Source: SYIM01 sp041182885
GTDB lineage: Bacteria > Pseudomonadota > Gammaproteobacteria > Burkholderiales > Burkholderiaceae_E
Reading direction: 5' to 3'
Length of the DNA: 64,000 nt
Assembly (NCBI GenBank): GCA_049423065.1
Contig: JBMSQB010000004.1
Span: 48,677 to 112,676, forward strand
The position numbers and the translations under genes are program-made. The notes under the pieces were generated by a model that ran no database searches, had not been told where the DNA came from, and saw only the letters and a program-made list of their open reading frames with translations. The first letter of the stretch is position 1; every line of letters starts with the position of its first letter. Shown here piece by piece: positions 9,419-17,643 of this stretch.

Positions 9419-10681
9419 TCAGCCGCCGCGTTTCATCAGATCGAAGAATTCCTGGTTGCTCTTGGTCTGGCGCATTTTGTCGAGCAGGAATTCCATCGCT
9501 TCAAGGTCATCCATGTCGTGGAGGAGCTTGCGAAGAATCCAGATCTTCTGCAACAGGTCGGGCTTGATGAGGAGTTCCTCGCGTCGTGTGCCCGAGCGGT
9601 TGATTTCGATTGCGGGATACACCCGCTTCTCCGACATGCGCCGGTTCAGGTGCAGTTCCAGGTTGCCGGTGCCCTTGAATTCTTCGTAGATCACCTCGTC
9701 CATGCGGCTGCCGGTATCGATCAGCGCCGTGGCAATGATGGTGAGCGACCCGCCTTCCTCGATATTGCGTGCGGCGCCGAAAAACCGCTTGGGGCGCTGC
9801 AGCGCATTGGCGTCGACGCCGCCTGTGAGTACCTTGCCCGACGCCGGCACCACGGTGTTGTAGGCGCGAGCGAGACGGGTGATGGAGTCGAGCAGGATCA
9901 CCACATCGCGCTTGTGTTCGACCAGCCGCTTGGCCTTTTCGATCACCATCTCGGCCACCTGGACATGGCGCGTTGCGGGTTCGTCGAAGGTGGAGGCGAC
10001 AACCTCGCCACGCACCGAGCGGCTCATCTCGGTCACCTCTTCCGGCCGCTCGTCGATCAGCAGAACGATGAGCGTGACGTCCGGGTGATTGGTGGTGATC
10101 GCGTGCGCGATATGCTGCATCAGCACCGTTTTACCCGCCTTGGGCGGCGCAACGATCAGTCCGCGCTGGCCCTTGCCGATCGGCGCGATCATGTCGATGA
10201 TCCGGCCGGTGATGTTTTCCTCGGCGCGAATCTCGCGTTCGAGCACCATGGGCTTGTTCGGGTGGAGCGGGGTGAGGTTTTCGAACAGGATCTTGTGCTT
10301 GGACGCTTCCGGCGGCTGGTCGTTGATCTTGTCGACCTTCACCAGCGCGAAGTAGCGCTCGCCGTCTTTTGGCGTGCGCACCTCACCTTCGATCGAGTCG
10401 CCGGTATGCAGGTTGAAACGCCGGATCTGCGAGGGCGAGATATAGATGTCGTCGGTGCTGGCGAGATAGGAAGTCTCGGGCGTTCTGAGGAAGCCGAAAC
10501 CGTCGGGGAGGACTTCGAGCACACCGTCGCCGAAGATGGTTTCCCCCGTCTTGGCCTTGCGCTTGAGGATCGCGAACATCAGTTCCTGCTTGCGCATGCG
10601 CTGGGGGTTCTCGATGTCGAGGCCAGTGGCCATCTCGATCAGTTGCGAGACATGGAGCGCTTTGAGTTCGGATAGGTGCAT
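9419..10681 (-). CDS. rho: Transcription termination factor Rho
   Basis: The 420-residue protein is the normal length for proteobacterial Rho. The N-terminal helical domain is followed by the cold-shock-like RNA-binding domain (about 50-125, with GFGFLR). The RecA-type ATPase core has the P-loop APPKAGKT (178-185), the Walker B region VVILLDSITRLARAYN, the Q-loop/secondary RNA site around GGVDANALQRPKRFFGAARN, and RSGTRREELL near the C terminus. Rho is a hexameric RNA helicase that ends transcription of untranslated RNA. It lies downstream of trxA, as in many proteobacteria, separated here by 280 bases, so it may have its own promoter. Confidence 0.98.
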   Translation of the reverse strand: MHLSELKALHVSQLIEMATGLDIENPQRMRKQELMFAILKRKAKTGETIFGDGVLEVLPDGFGFLRTPETSYLASTDDIYISPSQIRRFNLHTGDSIEGEVRTPKDGERYFALVKVDKINDQPPEASKHKILFENLTPLHPNKPMVLEREIRAEENITGRIIDMIAPIGKGQRGLIVAPPKAGKTVLMQHIAHAITTNHPDVTLIVLLIDERPEEVTEMSRSVRGEVVASTFDEPATRHVQVAEMVIEKAKRLVEHKRDVVILLDSITRLARAYNTVVPASGKVLTGGVDANALQRPKRFFGAARNIEEGGSLTIIATALIDTGSRMDEVIYEEFKGTGNLELHLNRRMSEKRVYPAIEINRSGTRREELLIKPDLLQKIWILRKLLHDMDDLEAMEFLLDKMRQTKSNQEFFDLMKRGG

Positions 10682-10885
10682 GGATGGAAAGCTCGGGATC
10701 GGGTGACGGGGCCGACAATCAGCGTTGGGTGGGTGATGACGGCGCAGCAGGCGCGGGTGCAGGCGAAGGGATGAAGGCGTTTCAGGGAGTGGTCGACGCC
10801 CGCGCGGACCCTGGGGTCACCAGGAAGAAGCAGATGAGCGGGGTCGGGATTTCCAGTGCGCCAATTACCTGAGGCAAACCGGCAC

Positions 10886-10935
10886 GGTCGACTGTCGACC
10901 TGGAAACGGAGGCATGACGGAGGGGTTCACCCTCC
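10886..10935. promoter_or_regulatory. Inverted repeats in the trxA-rho spacer
   Basis: The spacer 10682-10961 has no gene. It holds a near-perfect 15-base palindrome GGTCGACTGTCGACC (10886-10900) and a 6-bp-stem hairpin GGAGGG/CCCTCC (10919-10924 with 10930-10935). Neither is followed by a clear T run on the minus strand. They may be part of trxA transcript termination or of rho leader control. The role is inferred from position only. Confidence 0.35.
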
Positions 10936-10961
10936 ATCAACGCGCCAGACTGTACAACGAA

Positions 10962-11285
10962 TCAGAGATGGCTGTCCAGAAACAGCGCGAGCTGAGACTT
11001 CGAGAGCGCACCAACCGAGGTGCCGACCACGGCACCGTTGCGAAACAGCATCAGTGTGGGAATGCCCCGAACACCAAACCGCTGCGCGATCGACTGGTTG
11101 TCGTCGACATTGAGCTTCGCCACCTGTACCCGGCCGTTGTAGTCGCGGCTGACCTCTTCGAGAATCGGGGCGATCATGCGGCACGGACCGCACCATTCAG
11201 CCCAGTAATCCACCAGCACCGGCACATCCGACTTGAGCACGTCCTGATCGAAGCTCGCGTCGGAAACCTGCTTGATACCGCTCAT
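10962..11285 (-). CDS. trxA: Thioredoxin 1
   Basis: The 107-residue protein has the thioredoxin active site WCGPC at residues 31-35 and the conserved cis-proline segment GIPTL near 75. It reduces disulfides in cytoplasmic proteins such as ribonucleotide reductase. The start at 11285 is preceded by AGGAG at a proper distance and matches the usual N terminus of the family; the frame stays open upstream but crosses the SRP RNA gene. It lies upstream of rho, the common order in proteobacteria, and is divergent from the 4.5S RNA gene. Confidence 0.97.
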   Translation of the reverse strand: MSGIKQVSDASFDQDVLKSDVPVLVDYWAEWCGPCRMIAPILEEVSRDYNGRVQVAKLNVDDNQSIAQRFGVRGIPTLMLFRNGAVVGTSVGALSKSQLALFLDSHL

Positions 11286-11344
11286 TGTTGCTCCTGAAAG
11301 CTGCGTCGGGCAGGCTCCGGGGCCGGCGTGACGCGGGGTCGATA

Positions 11345-11353
11345 AACATAGCA
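11345..11353 (-). promoter_or_regulatory. Candidate extended -10 for trxA
   Basis: On the minus strand the bases read TGCTATGTT, a TGn extension plus a 4-of-6 match to TATAAT, about 60 bases before the trxA start codon. No good -35 element is seen, which is tolerated by extended -10 promoters. It is weak evidence on its own. Confidence 0.35.
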
Positions 11354-11382
11354 CAGCGCGATGAGGCCGTTGCTGCTGATAG

Positions 11383-11388
11383 TAGAAT
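11383..11388 (+). promoter_or_regulatory. Candidate -10 of the SRP RNA gene
   Basis: TAGAAT (5 of 6 to consensus) ends seven bases before the inferred 5' end of the 4.5S RNA, the expected distance for a -10 element. A matching -35 element is not clear. Confidence 0.5.
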
Positions 11389-11394
11389 GATTGC

Positions 11395-11492
11395 GGGCGG
11401 GCCCCCCCGCATTGCGGTGTGGTCAACCTGGTCAGGTCCGGAAGGAAGCAGCCACAGCCATTTCCCGTGAGTGCCGGGGTCCCGGCTCGCCC
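11395..11492 (+). ncRNA. ffs: Signal recognition particle 4.5S RNA
   Basis: The stretch contains the hallmark apical loop of bacterial SRP RNA, GGTCAGGTCCGGAAGGAAGC, with the GGAA tetraloop and the asymmetric internal loop. The ends close into a long hairpin: GGGCGGGCC at 11395-11403 pairs with GGCTCGCCC at 11484-11492, with one G-U pair. The length of about 98 bases fits the short Gram-negative type without an Alu domain. The RNA binds Ffh and directs membrane proteins to the translocon. It lies just upstream of dnaX, as in many betaproteobacteria. The ends are inferred from pairing and may be off by a few bases. Confidence 0.95.
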
Positions 11493-11644
11493 AACGGTTC
11501 GAAGCTGCCTGCCGTTCGAACCCCGGTTGTCGCAAGCCTTTCGGTCACAATCCGTTCGGTCCCTGTTTTTCCGTCGCAGTTTGTCCTTCCCAATTCTTTC
11601 CGGATGGTTGCCCGGCCACCGAAGCAGCCCGAGTTGATGCGCCC

Positions 11645-13588
11645 ATGACCCATCAGGTGCTTGCCCGGAAGTGGCGGCCACGAGACTTTGAAACGCTGGT
11701 CGGCCAGCAGCACGTCGTTCGCGCGCTCACCCATGCGCTCGCGAGTGGCCGGCTGCACCACGCCTACCTGTTGACGGGTACGCGGGGGGTAGGCAAGACC
11801 ACCATCGCGCGAATCCTGGCGCGTGCGGTCAATTGCGAGACCGGCGTGACCGCCCGCCCTTGCGGCCAGTGCTCGGCCTGCAGCGGTATTGATGCCGGCC
11901 GGTTTGTCGACTACATCGAGCTTGATGCAGCATCAAACCGCGGCGTCGACGAAATGACGCAACTCCTCGAAAACGCGGTCTACGCGCCGAGCGCCGGGCG
12001 CTACAAGGTCTACGTGATCGACGAAGTGCACATGCTGTCCACGCACGCTTTCAATGCGATGCTGAAGACGCTTGAAGAGCCCCCGCCTCACGTGCTGTTC
12101 ATCCTGGCGACCACCGACCCGCAAAAGGTTCCGGTCACGGTGTTGTCGAGGTGTCTGCAGTTCAATCTGAAAAATATGACACCGGCTGCGATCGCCTCGC
12201 ATCTTGCCGGGGTGCTCGACGCCGAGCGCATTGCCTACGACGCGCCGGCGCTTGCGCTGATCGGGCGCTCCGCCGGCGGCAGCATGCGGGATGCGCTGTC
12301 CTTGCTCGATCAGGCGATTGCCTATGGCGGTGGCAGCGTGGCCGAGGCGGCGGTGGGCGAAATGCTGGGCTCGGTCGACCAGGGCTGGATCGACGCGATC
12401 TTTGATGCGCTCGCCAGTGCAGACGGCGCGGACCTGATCGGGGTTGCCGACGCCATTGCCGAAGCGGGTTCCTCTTTCGAGCGTGTGCTCGATGAGCTCT
12501 CGCTGCGGCTGCATCGTGTGGCGCTGGTTCAGGCGGGCGTGCGCGTGGACGAAGCCAGTCTTGAGGCCTGCGAGCGGCACGCCCGAGAGTTTGCGCCCGA
12601 AGATGTACAGGTCTACTACCAGATCGTGATCCATGGCGCGCGCGACCTGCCCCTTGCGCCCGATCCGCACGCCGGGTTTTCCATGACGCTGCTGCGGCTG
12701 CTTGCCTTTCGTCCGGAAGGGGGCGGGTCCGAGCCACCGGTCCCCGCCGCAGGGGGTGGTGCCCGTTCGTCGCCCGACACACCGGTTGGGGGGCCGCGCT
12801 CGCCGGGGACGGCCACCGGAACGCAGGCGCTCCAGGCGCTCCGCGCAGCCACCTCGTCGCGACCGGCGAGGGGTACGACGACACCCGGGGCCATGCGCGA
12901 GATGTCTGCGCCGGCCGAAGCAGGCGATCGGCGACAGTCCGCAGCCCCGCCCGGGGTCGCGCCTTCCGAGGCCGCTTCACTGCGGGGTCGTCGGGCCGCA
13001 GAGCCGGCACCGGATACGCCCATCACCCGCAGCCTTGCCGAGTCCGCGCCGGACGCCCCCATCACCGGCAGCCTCGCCGAGCCCGCGCCGGATGCGTCCA
13101 TCGCCGGCAGCCGTGTCGAGCCCGCGCCGGTCATGTCCGAGCCCAGCCCGGCGCCGCATCCGTCTTCCGGGGGTTCGGTGTCCGGCGCCGCCCAAGGTTT
13201 CTTCGATGGCGACTGGCCTGCGCTCGCCCGCCGGTTGGCTGCGACCGGTCTCCTCGGCCAGTTTCTTCAGCAAAGCGAACTCCTCTCTGTCGACCAGGAC
13301 GGGTTTCGGGTCCGGGTGCCGATCCGGCCGCTCGCCGAAGCAGGTACCGTGGCCCGGGTGCGGGACGTGCTCTCGCAGCACTTTGGCCGGCCGATCCGTT
13401 TGCAGGTCGAGGTCGGCGCGGTGGCCGGGGTGACTGCAGCGCGGGTCGTCGAGCAGGAGCGCGGCGAACGTCTGGAGGCAGCGCGTGAGTCCCTTGAATC
13501 CGATCCGTTCGTCCGGTCGCTGCTCAGCGATCTGGGTGGACGCATTCTTCCCGACTCGGTGCTGCCGGTTCCCGGCAGCGCGGGCTGA
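11645..13588 (+). CDS. dnaX: DNA polymerase III subunit tau (gamma/tau)
   Basis: The 647-residue clamp-loader subunit has Walker A GTRGVGKT (45-52), a zinc module with C64, C73, C76 and C79, and DEVH (126-129). Domain III of the AAA+ module follows to about residue 360. A long Pro/Ala-rich linker (about 360-510) contains a three-fold 13-residue repeat. A C-terminal domain (about 515-640) should bind DnaB and the polymerase. The ATG at 11645 was chosen because it begins the conserved MTHQVLARKWRP; the open frame upstream overlaps the SRP RNA gene. No A-AAA-AAG-type slippery heptamer was found, so a shorter gamma form by frameshift is not supported. Confidence 0.96.
   Translation: MTHQVLARKWRPRDFETLVGQQHVVRALTHALASGRLHHAYLLTGTRGVGKTTIARILARAVNCETGVTARPCGQCSACSGIDAGRFVDYIELDAASNRGVDEMTQLLENAVYAPSAGRYKVYVIDEVHMLSTHAFNAMLKTLEEPPPHVLFILATTDPQKVPVTVLSRCLQFNLKNMTPAAIASHLAGVLDAERIAYDAPALALIGRSAGGSMRDALSLLDQAIAYGGGSVAEAAVGEMLGSVDQGWIDAIFDALASADGADLIGVADAIAEAGSSFERVLDELSLRLHRVALVQAGVRVDEASLEACERHAREFAPEDVQVYYQIVIHGARDLPLAPDPHAGFSMTLLRLLAFRPEGGGSEPPVPAAGGGARSSPDTPVGGPRSPGTATGTQALQALRAATSSRPARGTTTPGAMREMSAPAEAGDRRQSAAPPGVAPSEAASLRGRRAAEPAPDTPITRSLAESAPDAPITGSLAEPAPDASIAGSRVEPAPVMSEPSPAPHPSSGGSVSGAAQGFFDGDWPALARRLAATGLLGQFLQQSELLSVDQDGFRVRVPIRPLAEAGTVARVRDVLSQHFGRPIRLQVEVGAVAGVTAARVVEQERGERLEAARESLESDPFVRSLLSDLGGRILPDSVLPVPGSAG
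13001..13131 (+). repeat. 39-bp tandem repeat inside dnaX
   Basis: Three imperfect 39-bp units start at 13001, 13040 and 13079, followed by a partial unit from 13118. They encode 13-residue units of the form EPAPDxxIxxSLA in the flexible linker of tau. The units stay in frame, so the repeat changes only the linker length. Confidence 0.9.
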
Positions 13589-13618
13589 GTCGCAGCCCTT
13601 TTTGCAGGAGATCGACCG

Positions 13619-13945
13619 ATGATGAAGGGACAGCTTGCGGGTCTCATGAAACAGGCCCAGCAGATGCAGGACAACCTCAAGCGCGTGCAGGAACAACTCG
13701 CCGAGGTCGAGGTTGAAGGTCAGGCAGGTGCCGGACTGGTGAAGGCGGTGGTCAACTGCCGCAATGAAGTGCGGCGACTCACCATTGATCCCAGCCTGCT
13801 TGCCGACGATCGCGACATGCTCGAGGATCTGGTGGTGGCCGCGCTGAACGACGCGCTGCGGCGTGCCGAGCAGACTGCCTCGGAGCGCATGGGGTCGGTC
13901 ACTGCGGGACTGCCGCTGCCCCCCGGCTTCAAGATGCCGTTCTGA
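13619..13945 (+). CDS. YbaB/EbfC-family nucleoid-associated protein
   Basis: The 108-residue protein matches the family in length and in motifs: KGQLAGLMKQAQQMQ at the N terminus, a coiled-coil helix, VVNCRNEVRRLTIDP in the middle, and a C-terminal GLPLPPGFKMPF. These are small homodimers that bind DNA and coat the nucleoid. The gene lies between dnaX and recR, its conserved place in proteobacteria. A clear AGGAG precedes the start by seven bases. A second ATG follows directly after the first. Confidence 0.95.
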   Translation: MMKGQLAGLMKQAQQMQDNLKRVQEQLAEVEVEGQAGAGLVKAVVNCRNEVRRLTIDPSLLADDRDMLEDLVVAALNDALRRAEQTASERMGSVTAGLPLPPGFKMPF

Positions 13946-13970
13946 GCGCCAGGGCGTCACCGGGCACGCA

Positions 13971-14573
13971 ATGAAGGGGCTGGCTGCGCTCGACCGGCTG
14001 ACGGCGGCACTCAAACGCCTGCCCGGGGTCGGGCCGCGCTCGGCGCAGCGTCATGCGTTCTACCTTCTCCAGCATGACCGCGAGGGCGCCGAGCAGCTTG
14101 GGCGTGCGCTTGCCGATGCGCTGGTCCAGATTCGTCATTGCGTGCGCTGCAATACCTTCAGCGAGGCCGAGCTCTGTGACACATGTTCCTCGCCGCGCCG
14201 CGACCCATCACAGCTGTGTGTGGTTGAAACGCCAGCCGACCAGCTGATGCTCGAACAGACCATGGCCTACAACGGCCTTTACTTCGTGCTGATGGGGCGT
14301 CTGTCGCCGATCGAGGGCGTCGGGCCTCGCGACCTGCACTTCGACCGCCTGATTGCGCGGGCGACCGACGGCGTGGTGCGCGAGGTCATTCTGGCCACCA
14401 ATTTCACCCACGAAGGCGAGGCCACCGCGCACACCATCGGCGAGATGCTGCGGGCCCGCGGGCTCTCGGTGACCCGACTGGCGCGCGGTGTGCCAGTGGG
14501 CAGCGAACTCGAATATGTCGATGCGGGCACCATCGCGCAGGCGCTGCGTGACCGGCGTACGGTTTCCGACTAA
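13971..14573 (+). CDS. recR: Recombination mediator protein RecR
   Basis: The 200-residue protein has the N-terminal helix-hairpin-helix (LKRLPGVGPRSAQRHAF, about 14-30), a four-cysteine zinc module (HCVRCNTFSEAELCDTC, near 57-73) and a Toprim domain beginning CVVETPADQL. RecR with RecO and RecF loads RecA at gaps during DNA repair. The length is the normal 200. The ATG at 13971 was chosen because it begins the conserved start. The gene sits 25 bases after ybaB. Confidence 0.97.
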   Translation: MKGLAALDRLTAALKRLPGVGPRSAQRHAFYLLQHDREGAEQLGRALADALVQIRHCVRCNTFSEAELCDTCSSPRRDPSQLCVVETPADQLMLEQTMAYNGLYFVLMGRLSPIEGVGPRDLHFDRLIARATDGVVREVILATNFTHEGEATAHTIGEMLRARGLSVTRLARGVPVGSELEYVDAGTIAQALRDRRTVSD

Positions 14574-14598
14574 ATCTCTTTCGAAATACACGCATCCC

Positions 14599-15843
14599 AT
14601 GGATTCCACTTCTTCACCATCATCCGTCGCGCCAATGGCGCTCGAGGGCCTCAGGGTTCTTGAACTCGGCCAGTTGATTGCGGGCCCCTTTGCAGCGCGC
14701 CTGTTTGCCGAATTTGGAGCCGATGTCATCAAGGTCGAGCCGCCCGGGAAGCCGGGTGTAGAGGGCGGCGACCCGCTTCGCAAGTGGCGAAAGCTCCATC
14801 CGGACAATCCGTCGGGCACTTCGCTCTGGTGGTATGTGCAGGCGCGCAACAAACGCTCGATCACGATCGACATGCGCCAGCCCGAGGGCCAGCAGATCGT
14901 GCGCGAACTGGCCGCCAAAGCCGACATCGTCATCGAGAATTTCCGGCCCGGCGCGCTCGAGAAGTGGGGGCTGGGCTACGAGCAGTTGTCGGCGAACAAT
15001 CCGGGTCTGATCCTGGTGCGGCTGTCAGGCTACGGGCAGACGGGGCCTTATCGCGACCGGCCAGGTTTTGGCGCCATCGCCGAATCCATGGGCGGCATGC
15101 GCTATGTCACCGGATTCCCCGATCGCCCGCCGGTGCGGATGAACCTGTCCATTGGCGATTCCATCTCGGCGCTGCATGCCGTGATCGGCGCGCTCGCGGC
15201 GCTGCAGTCGCGCCATGCGACGGGCCGTGGGCAGGTGGTCGACGTTGCCCTCTATGAATCGGTGTTCAACCTGATGGAGAGCACGCTGCCGGAGTTCGAC
15301 CGTTACGGTGTGGTTCGCGAGCGCACCGGCACCAACCTCACCGGTATCGTGCCATCCAACACCTATCCGACGGCAGATGGCCGACATATCGTGATCGGCG
15401 GCAACGGTGACTCCATCTACAAGCGCCTCATGCATGCGATCGGGCGTCCTGATCTGGCCGAAGATCCGGCGCTTGCCAACAACGCCGGGCGAGCACTCAG
15501 GGTGACCGAGATCGACGAGGCGATTGCAGCGTGGTCGCGTACCCTCGCGCTGGACGATGCCCTCGCCGTGATGGAAGAGGCCGATGTGCCAAGCGGCCGC
15601 ATCTACAGCATCGAGGACATCGTTCGCGATCCGCAGTACCAGGCGCGTGGCGTGATCGAGGAAACGACGCTCGATGACGGATCCAGACTCGCCATTCCCG
15701 CAGTCGTGCCGCGCCTGTCAGCCACGCCGGGTGGAACGAAATGGCTGGGCCCGGCGCTGGGCGAGCATACTCACGACGTGCTCGCCGATCTCGGCTACGA
15801 CGAACCGACGATTCAGCGTCTTCGGGATCAGGGGGTCATCTAG
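14599..15843 (+). CDS. CaiB/BaiF-family (class III) CoA-transferase
   Basis: The 414-residue protein has the family fold signatures LEGLRVLELGQLIAGPFA, EFGADVIKVEPP and VIENFRPGALEKWGLGYE. Class III enzymes move CoA between organic acids. At the position where formyl-CoA transferase has its catalytic aspartate (usual context PGFD.IAQA), this protein reads PGFGAIAESMGG, with glycine. A conserved downstream aspartate (SIGDS) is present. Substrates are unknown. The ATG at 14599 begins 25 bases after recR. The flavoprotein downstream, 51 bases away, suggests a joint role in organic-acid or CoA-ester catabolism. Confidence 0.87.
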   Translation: MDSTSSPSSVAPMALEGLRVLELGQLIAGPFAARLFAEFGADVIKVEPPGKPGVEGGDPLRKWRKLHPDNPSGTSLWWYVQARNKRSITIDMRQPEGQQIVRELAAKADIVIENFRPGALEKWGLGYEQLSANNPGLILVRLSGYGQTGPYRDRPGFGAIAESMGGMRYVTGFPDRPPVRMNLSIGDSISALHAVIGALAALQSRHATGRGQVVDVALYESVFNLMESTLPEFDRYGVVRERTGTNLTGIVPSNTYPTADGRHIVIGGNGDSIYKRLMHAIGRPDLAEDPALANNAGRALRVTEIDEAIAAWSRTLALDDALAVMEEADVPSGRIYSIEDIVRDPQYQARGVIEETTLDDGSRLAIPAVVPRLSATPGGTKWLGPALGEHTHDVLADLGYDEPTIQRLRDQGVI

Positions 15844-15894
15844 GGCGCGGGTTCCTTTCGTTCGCGCACTCACGCGTCGGCAAGGGGAGGCAGG

Positions 15895-17346
15895 ATGTCG
15901 TCTGATGGACTCGTGGATGTCATTGTCGTCGGGGCAGGTGGCGCCGGCTTGTCGGCTGCGATCGAAGCCGCGCGCGCCGGGGGACGGGTTCTCGTCCTCG
16001 AAAAAGGCGAACAGGTGCGCGGCAGCACCGGCTGGTCGGTGGGTTCGGTGAGCGCCGCCGGCACGGCCCTGCAGCGCCGGGCCGGCATCTCGGATCATCC
16101 TGATCATCATTTCGAGGACCTCGGACGTTTCAACGCCGGCAAGGGCGATGGCGACAACCTGGCGCTGAGGCGGATCCTGGTCGATGAAGTACCCGACGCG
16201 CTGGCCTGGCTCGAGCGGCTGGGCGTATCGTTTGTCGGGCCCAGTCCGGAGCCGCCGCACCGGGTGCCGCGCATGCACAACGTGGTGCCGAGTTCGGCGG
16301 CATTCGTGGCCTGTCTGGTTCGCGAGTGTGAGCGGCTGGGGGTTGAGATCCGTTGCGGCTGGCGCATGTCGGGCTGGCTGGCTGAGTCAGGCCGCATCGG
16401 CGGTGTACAGGCGGTGGGCCCCGACGGGCGTACCCATTCGCTTGCCGCGACCCGCGGGGTTGTACTGGCGGCCGGCGACTTCTCCGCTTCGCGCGAGTTG
16501 AAGGCGCGCTACTTCGGGCCCGAAGTGGTGGCGGCGGATCCGGTCAACCCGCTCTCTACCGGTGACGCGCTGTTGCTCGCCGAATCGATCGGTGCACGGG
16601 TTCTGAACGGACGCATGGGTAACCCGCCCAAGCTCCGGTTCGTTCCGGCGCCTCCTGGCTGGTTGCAGCGGCTGCCGACCCAGCCCTGGGTGGGGCGTGC
16701 GCTGGCGTTTGCCTGGCGGACCGCGCCTCAGTGGCTCATTCGCCCCTTTGTGGTCCGCTTCCTCACAACAGCCATGGGGCCCGAACCTACACTGTTCCGT
16801 TGCGGCGCGGTGCTGGTCGATCCCGATGGACGCACGGTACCGGTCGATTTCAGCAACACCGCTCGAAACCTGCCGCTGACTTCAACCCGGTTGGGCTATA
16901 TCGTGTTTGATTCCCAGTGCGCCGAGCAACTCCGCAGCTGGCCGAATTTTGTCTCCACCGCGCCTGGGGTTGCCTACGCATACCTCGACGACTATCGGCG
17001 AGGTCGCCCCGATATCTATCGCAGTGCCGAGACTGTCGAGGCGCTGGCCGCGATGATCGGTGCAAGCCCGGAGCTTCTCGCCGGGTCGCTGGGTGAGCAC
17101 CGGCGTGGCCCCTGGTTTGCGCTGGGGCCGCTGCGCGGCGTGGTGACGCTCACCGATGGCGGGCTCGCCGTCGACACACAACATCGCGTGCTGGGGCAGG
17201 ACGACCGACCCATACCGGGTCTGTATGCCGCGGGCTCAACCGGCCAGGGGGGTGTGCTGCTCGAGGGGCATGGGCACCATCTTGGCTGGGCCTTCGTGTC
17301 GGGCCGGCGTGCCGGCCGCAGCATCATGGGTTCTCTGGAGGCTTGA
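15895..17346 (+). CDS. FAD-dependent oxidoreductase, fumarate reductase/ketosteroid dehydrogenase type
   Basis: The 483-residue protein begins with an FAD-binding Rossmann motif VIVVGAGGAGLSAAIEAARAG and ends with GLYAAGSTGQGG and GWAFVSGRRAGR, the standard C-terminal FAD contact of the FAD_binding_2 family. Family members include fumarate reductase flavoproteins and 3-ketosteroid dehydrogenases, which add or remove hydrogen at carbon-carbon double bonds. No signal peptide or covalent-flavin motif is visible, so it is probably cytoplasmic. It follows a CoA-transferase gene and abuts a small membrane-protein gene. The substrate is not known. Confidence 0.85.
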   Translation: MSSDGLVDVIVVGAGGAGLSAAIEAARAGGRVLVLEKGEQVRGSTGWSVGSVSAAGTALQRRAGISDHPDHHFEDLGRFNAGKGDGDNLALRRILVDEVPDALAWLERLGVSFVGPSPEPPHRVPRMHNVVPSSAAFVACLVRECERLGVEIRCGWRMSGWLAESGRIGGVQAVGPDGRTHSLAATRGVVLAAGDFSASRELKARYFGPEVVAADPVNPLSTGDALLLAESIGARVLNGRMGNPPKLRFVPAPPGWLQRLPTQPWVGRALAFAWRTAPQWLIRPFVVRFLTTAMGPEPTLFRCGAVLVDPDGRTVPVDFSNTARNLPLTSTRLGYIVFDSQCAEQLRSWPNFVSTAPGVAYAYLDDYRRGRPDIYRSAETVEALAAMIGASPELLAGSLGEHRRGPWFALGPLRGVVTLTDGGLAVDTQHRVLGQDDRPIPGLYAAGSTGQGGVLLEGHGHHLGWAFVSGRRAGRSIMGSLEA

Positions 17347-17571
17347 ATGCGTTATCCCGCAATTGAATTCGTTGCCCTGCATGGCCGGAAGCTCGCAGTC
17401 GCGGTCGGCGCGCTGGCTGCGCTTCTGGCGGCGCTCCACGTGACGCTGTCGGGCTTTGGGCCGATCGCAACCGTGATCGCCGGCGTGGCTGCCGGGGCTG
17501 CAGGCTGGGCCCTCGCCAGGGTGGGGGCCGAGATCGTCGAGCTGATCGCTGAAACGCTGATGCCTCACTAG
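17347..17571 (+). CDS. Small membrane protein of unknown function (74 residues)
   Basis: The start codon follows the stop of the flavoprotein gene without a gap, so the two are very likely translated together. The protein has one or two hydrophobic segments (about 16-35 and 38-58) rich in Ala and Gly, then an amphipathic end IVELIAETLMPH. I do not recognise a family. Its tight linkage suggests a membrane anchor or helper for the flavoprotein, but this is only inferred from position. Confidence 0.65.
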   Translation: MRYPAIEFVALHGRKLAVAVGALAALLAALHVTLSGFGPIATVIAGVAAGAAGWALARVGAEIVELIAETLMPH

Positions 17572-17601
17572 CTCTGCCTTGCCGGTCCGCGCTCCCCGCA
17601 G

Positions 17602-17610
17602 TGCTATACT
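17602..17610 (+). promoter_or_regulatory. Extended -10 promoter of carAB
   Basis: TGCTATACT matches an extended -10 (TGn followed by TATACT, 5 of 6 to consensus). A weak TTGCCG lies 20 bases upstream at 17579-17584. Transcription would start near 17617, giving a leader of about 27 bases before the TTG start of carA. Confidence 0.55.
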
Positions 17611-17643
17611 CCAAAAGTTTTACCTTCTCTCGGGAGCCCGGCC

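Noticed and set aside
9518..10675. A 385-codon open frame on the plus strand opposite rho.
   Set aside because: Rho on the other strand is certain; the antisense frame has no recognisable domain.
12161..12180. An A-rich run in dnaX considered as the programmed frameshift site for the gamma form.
   Set aside because: It lies near codon 175, inside the ATPase domain, and does not form the X-XXY-YYZ heptamer at the expected site after domain III.
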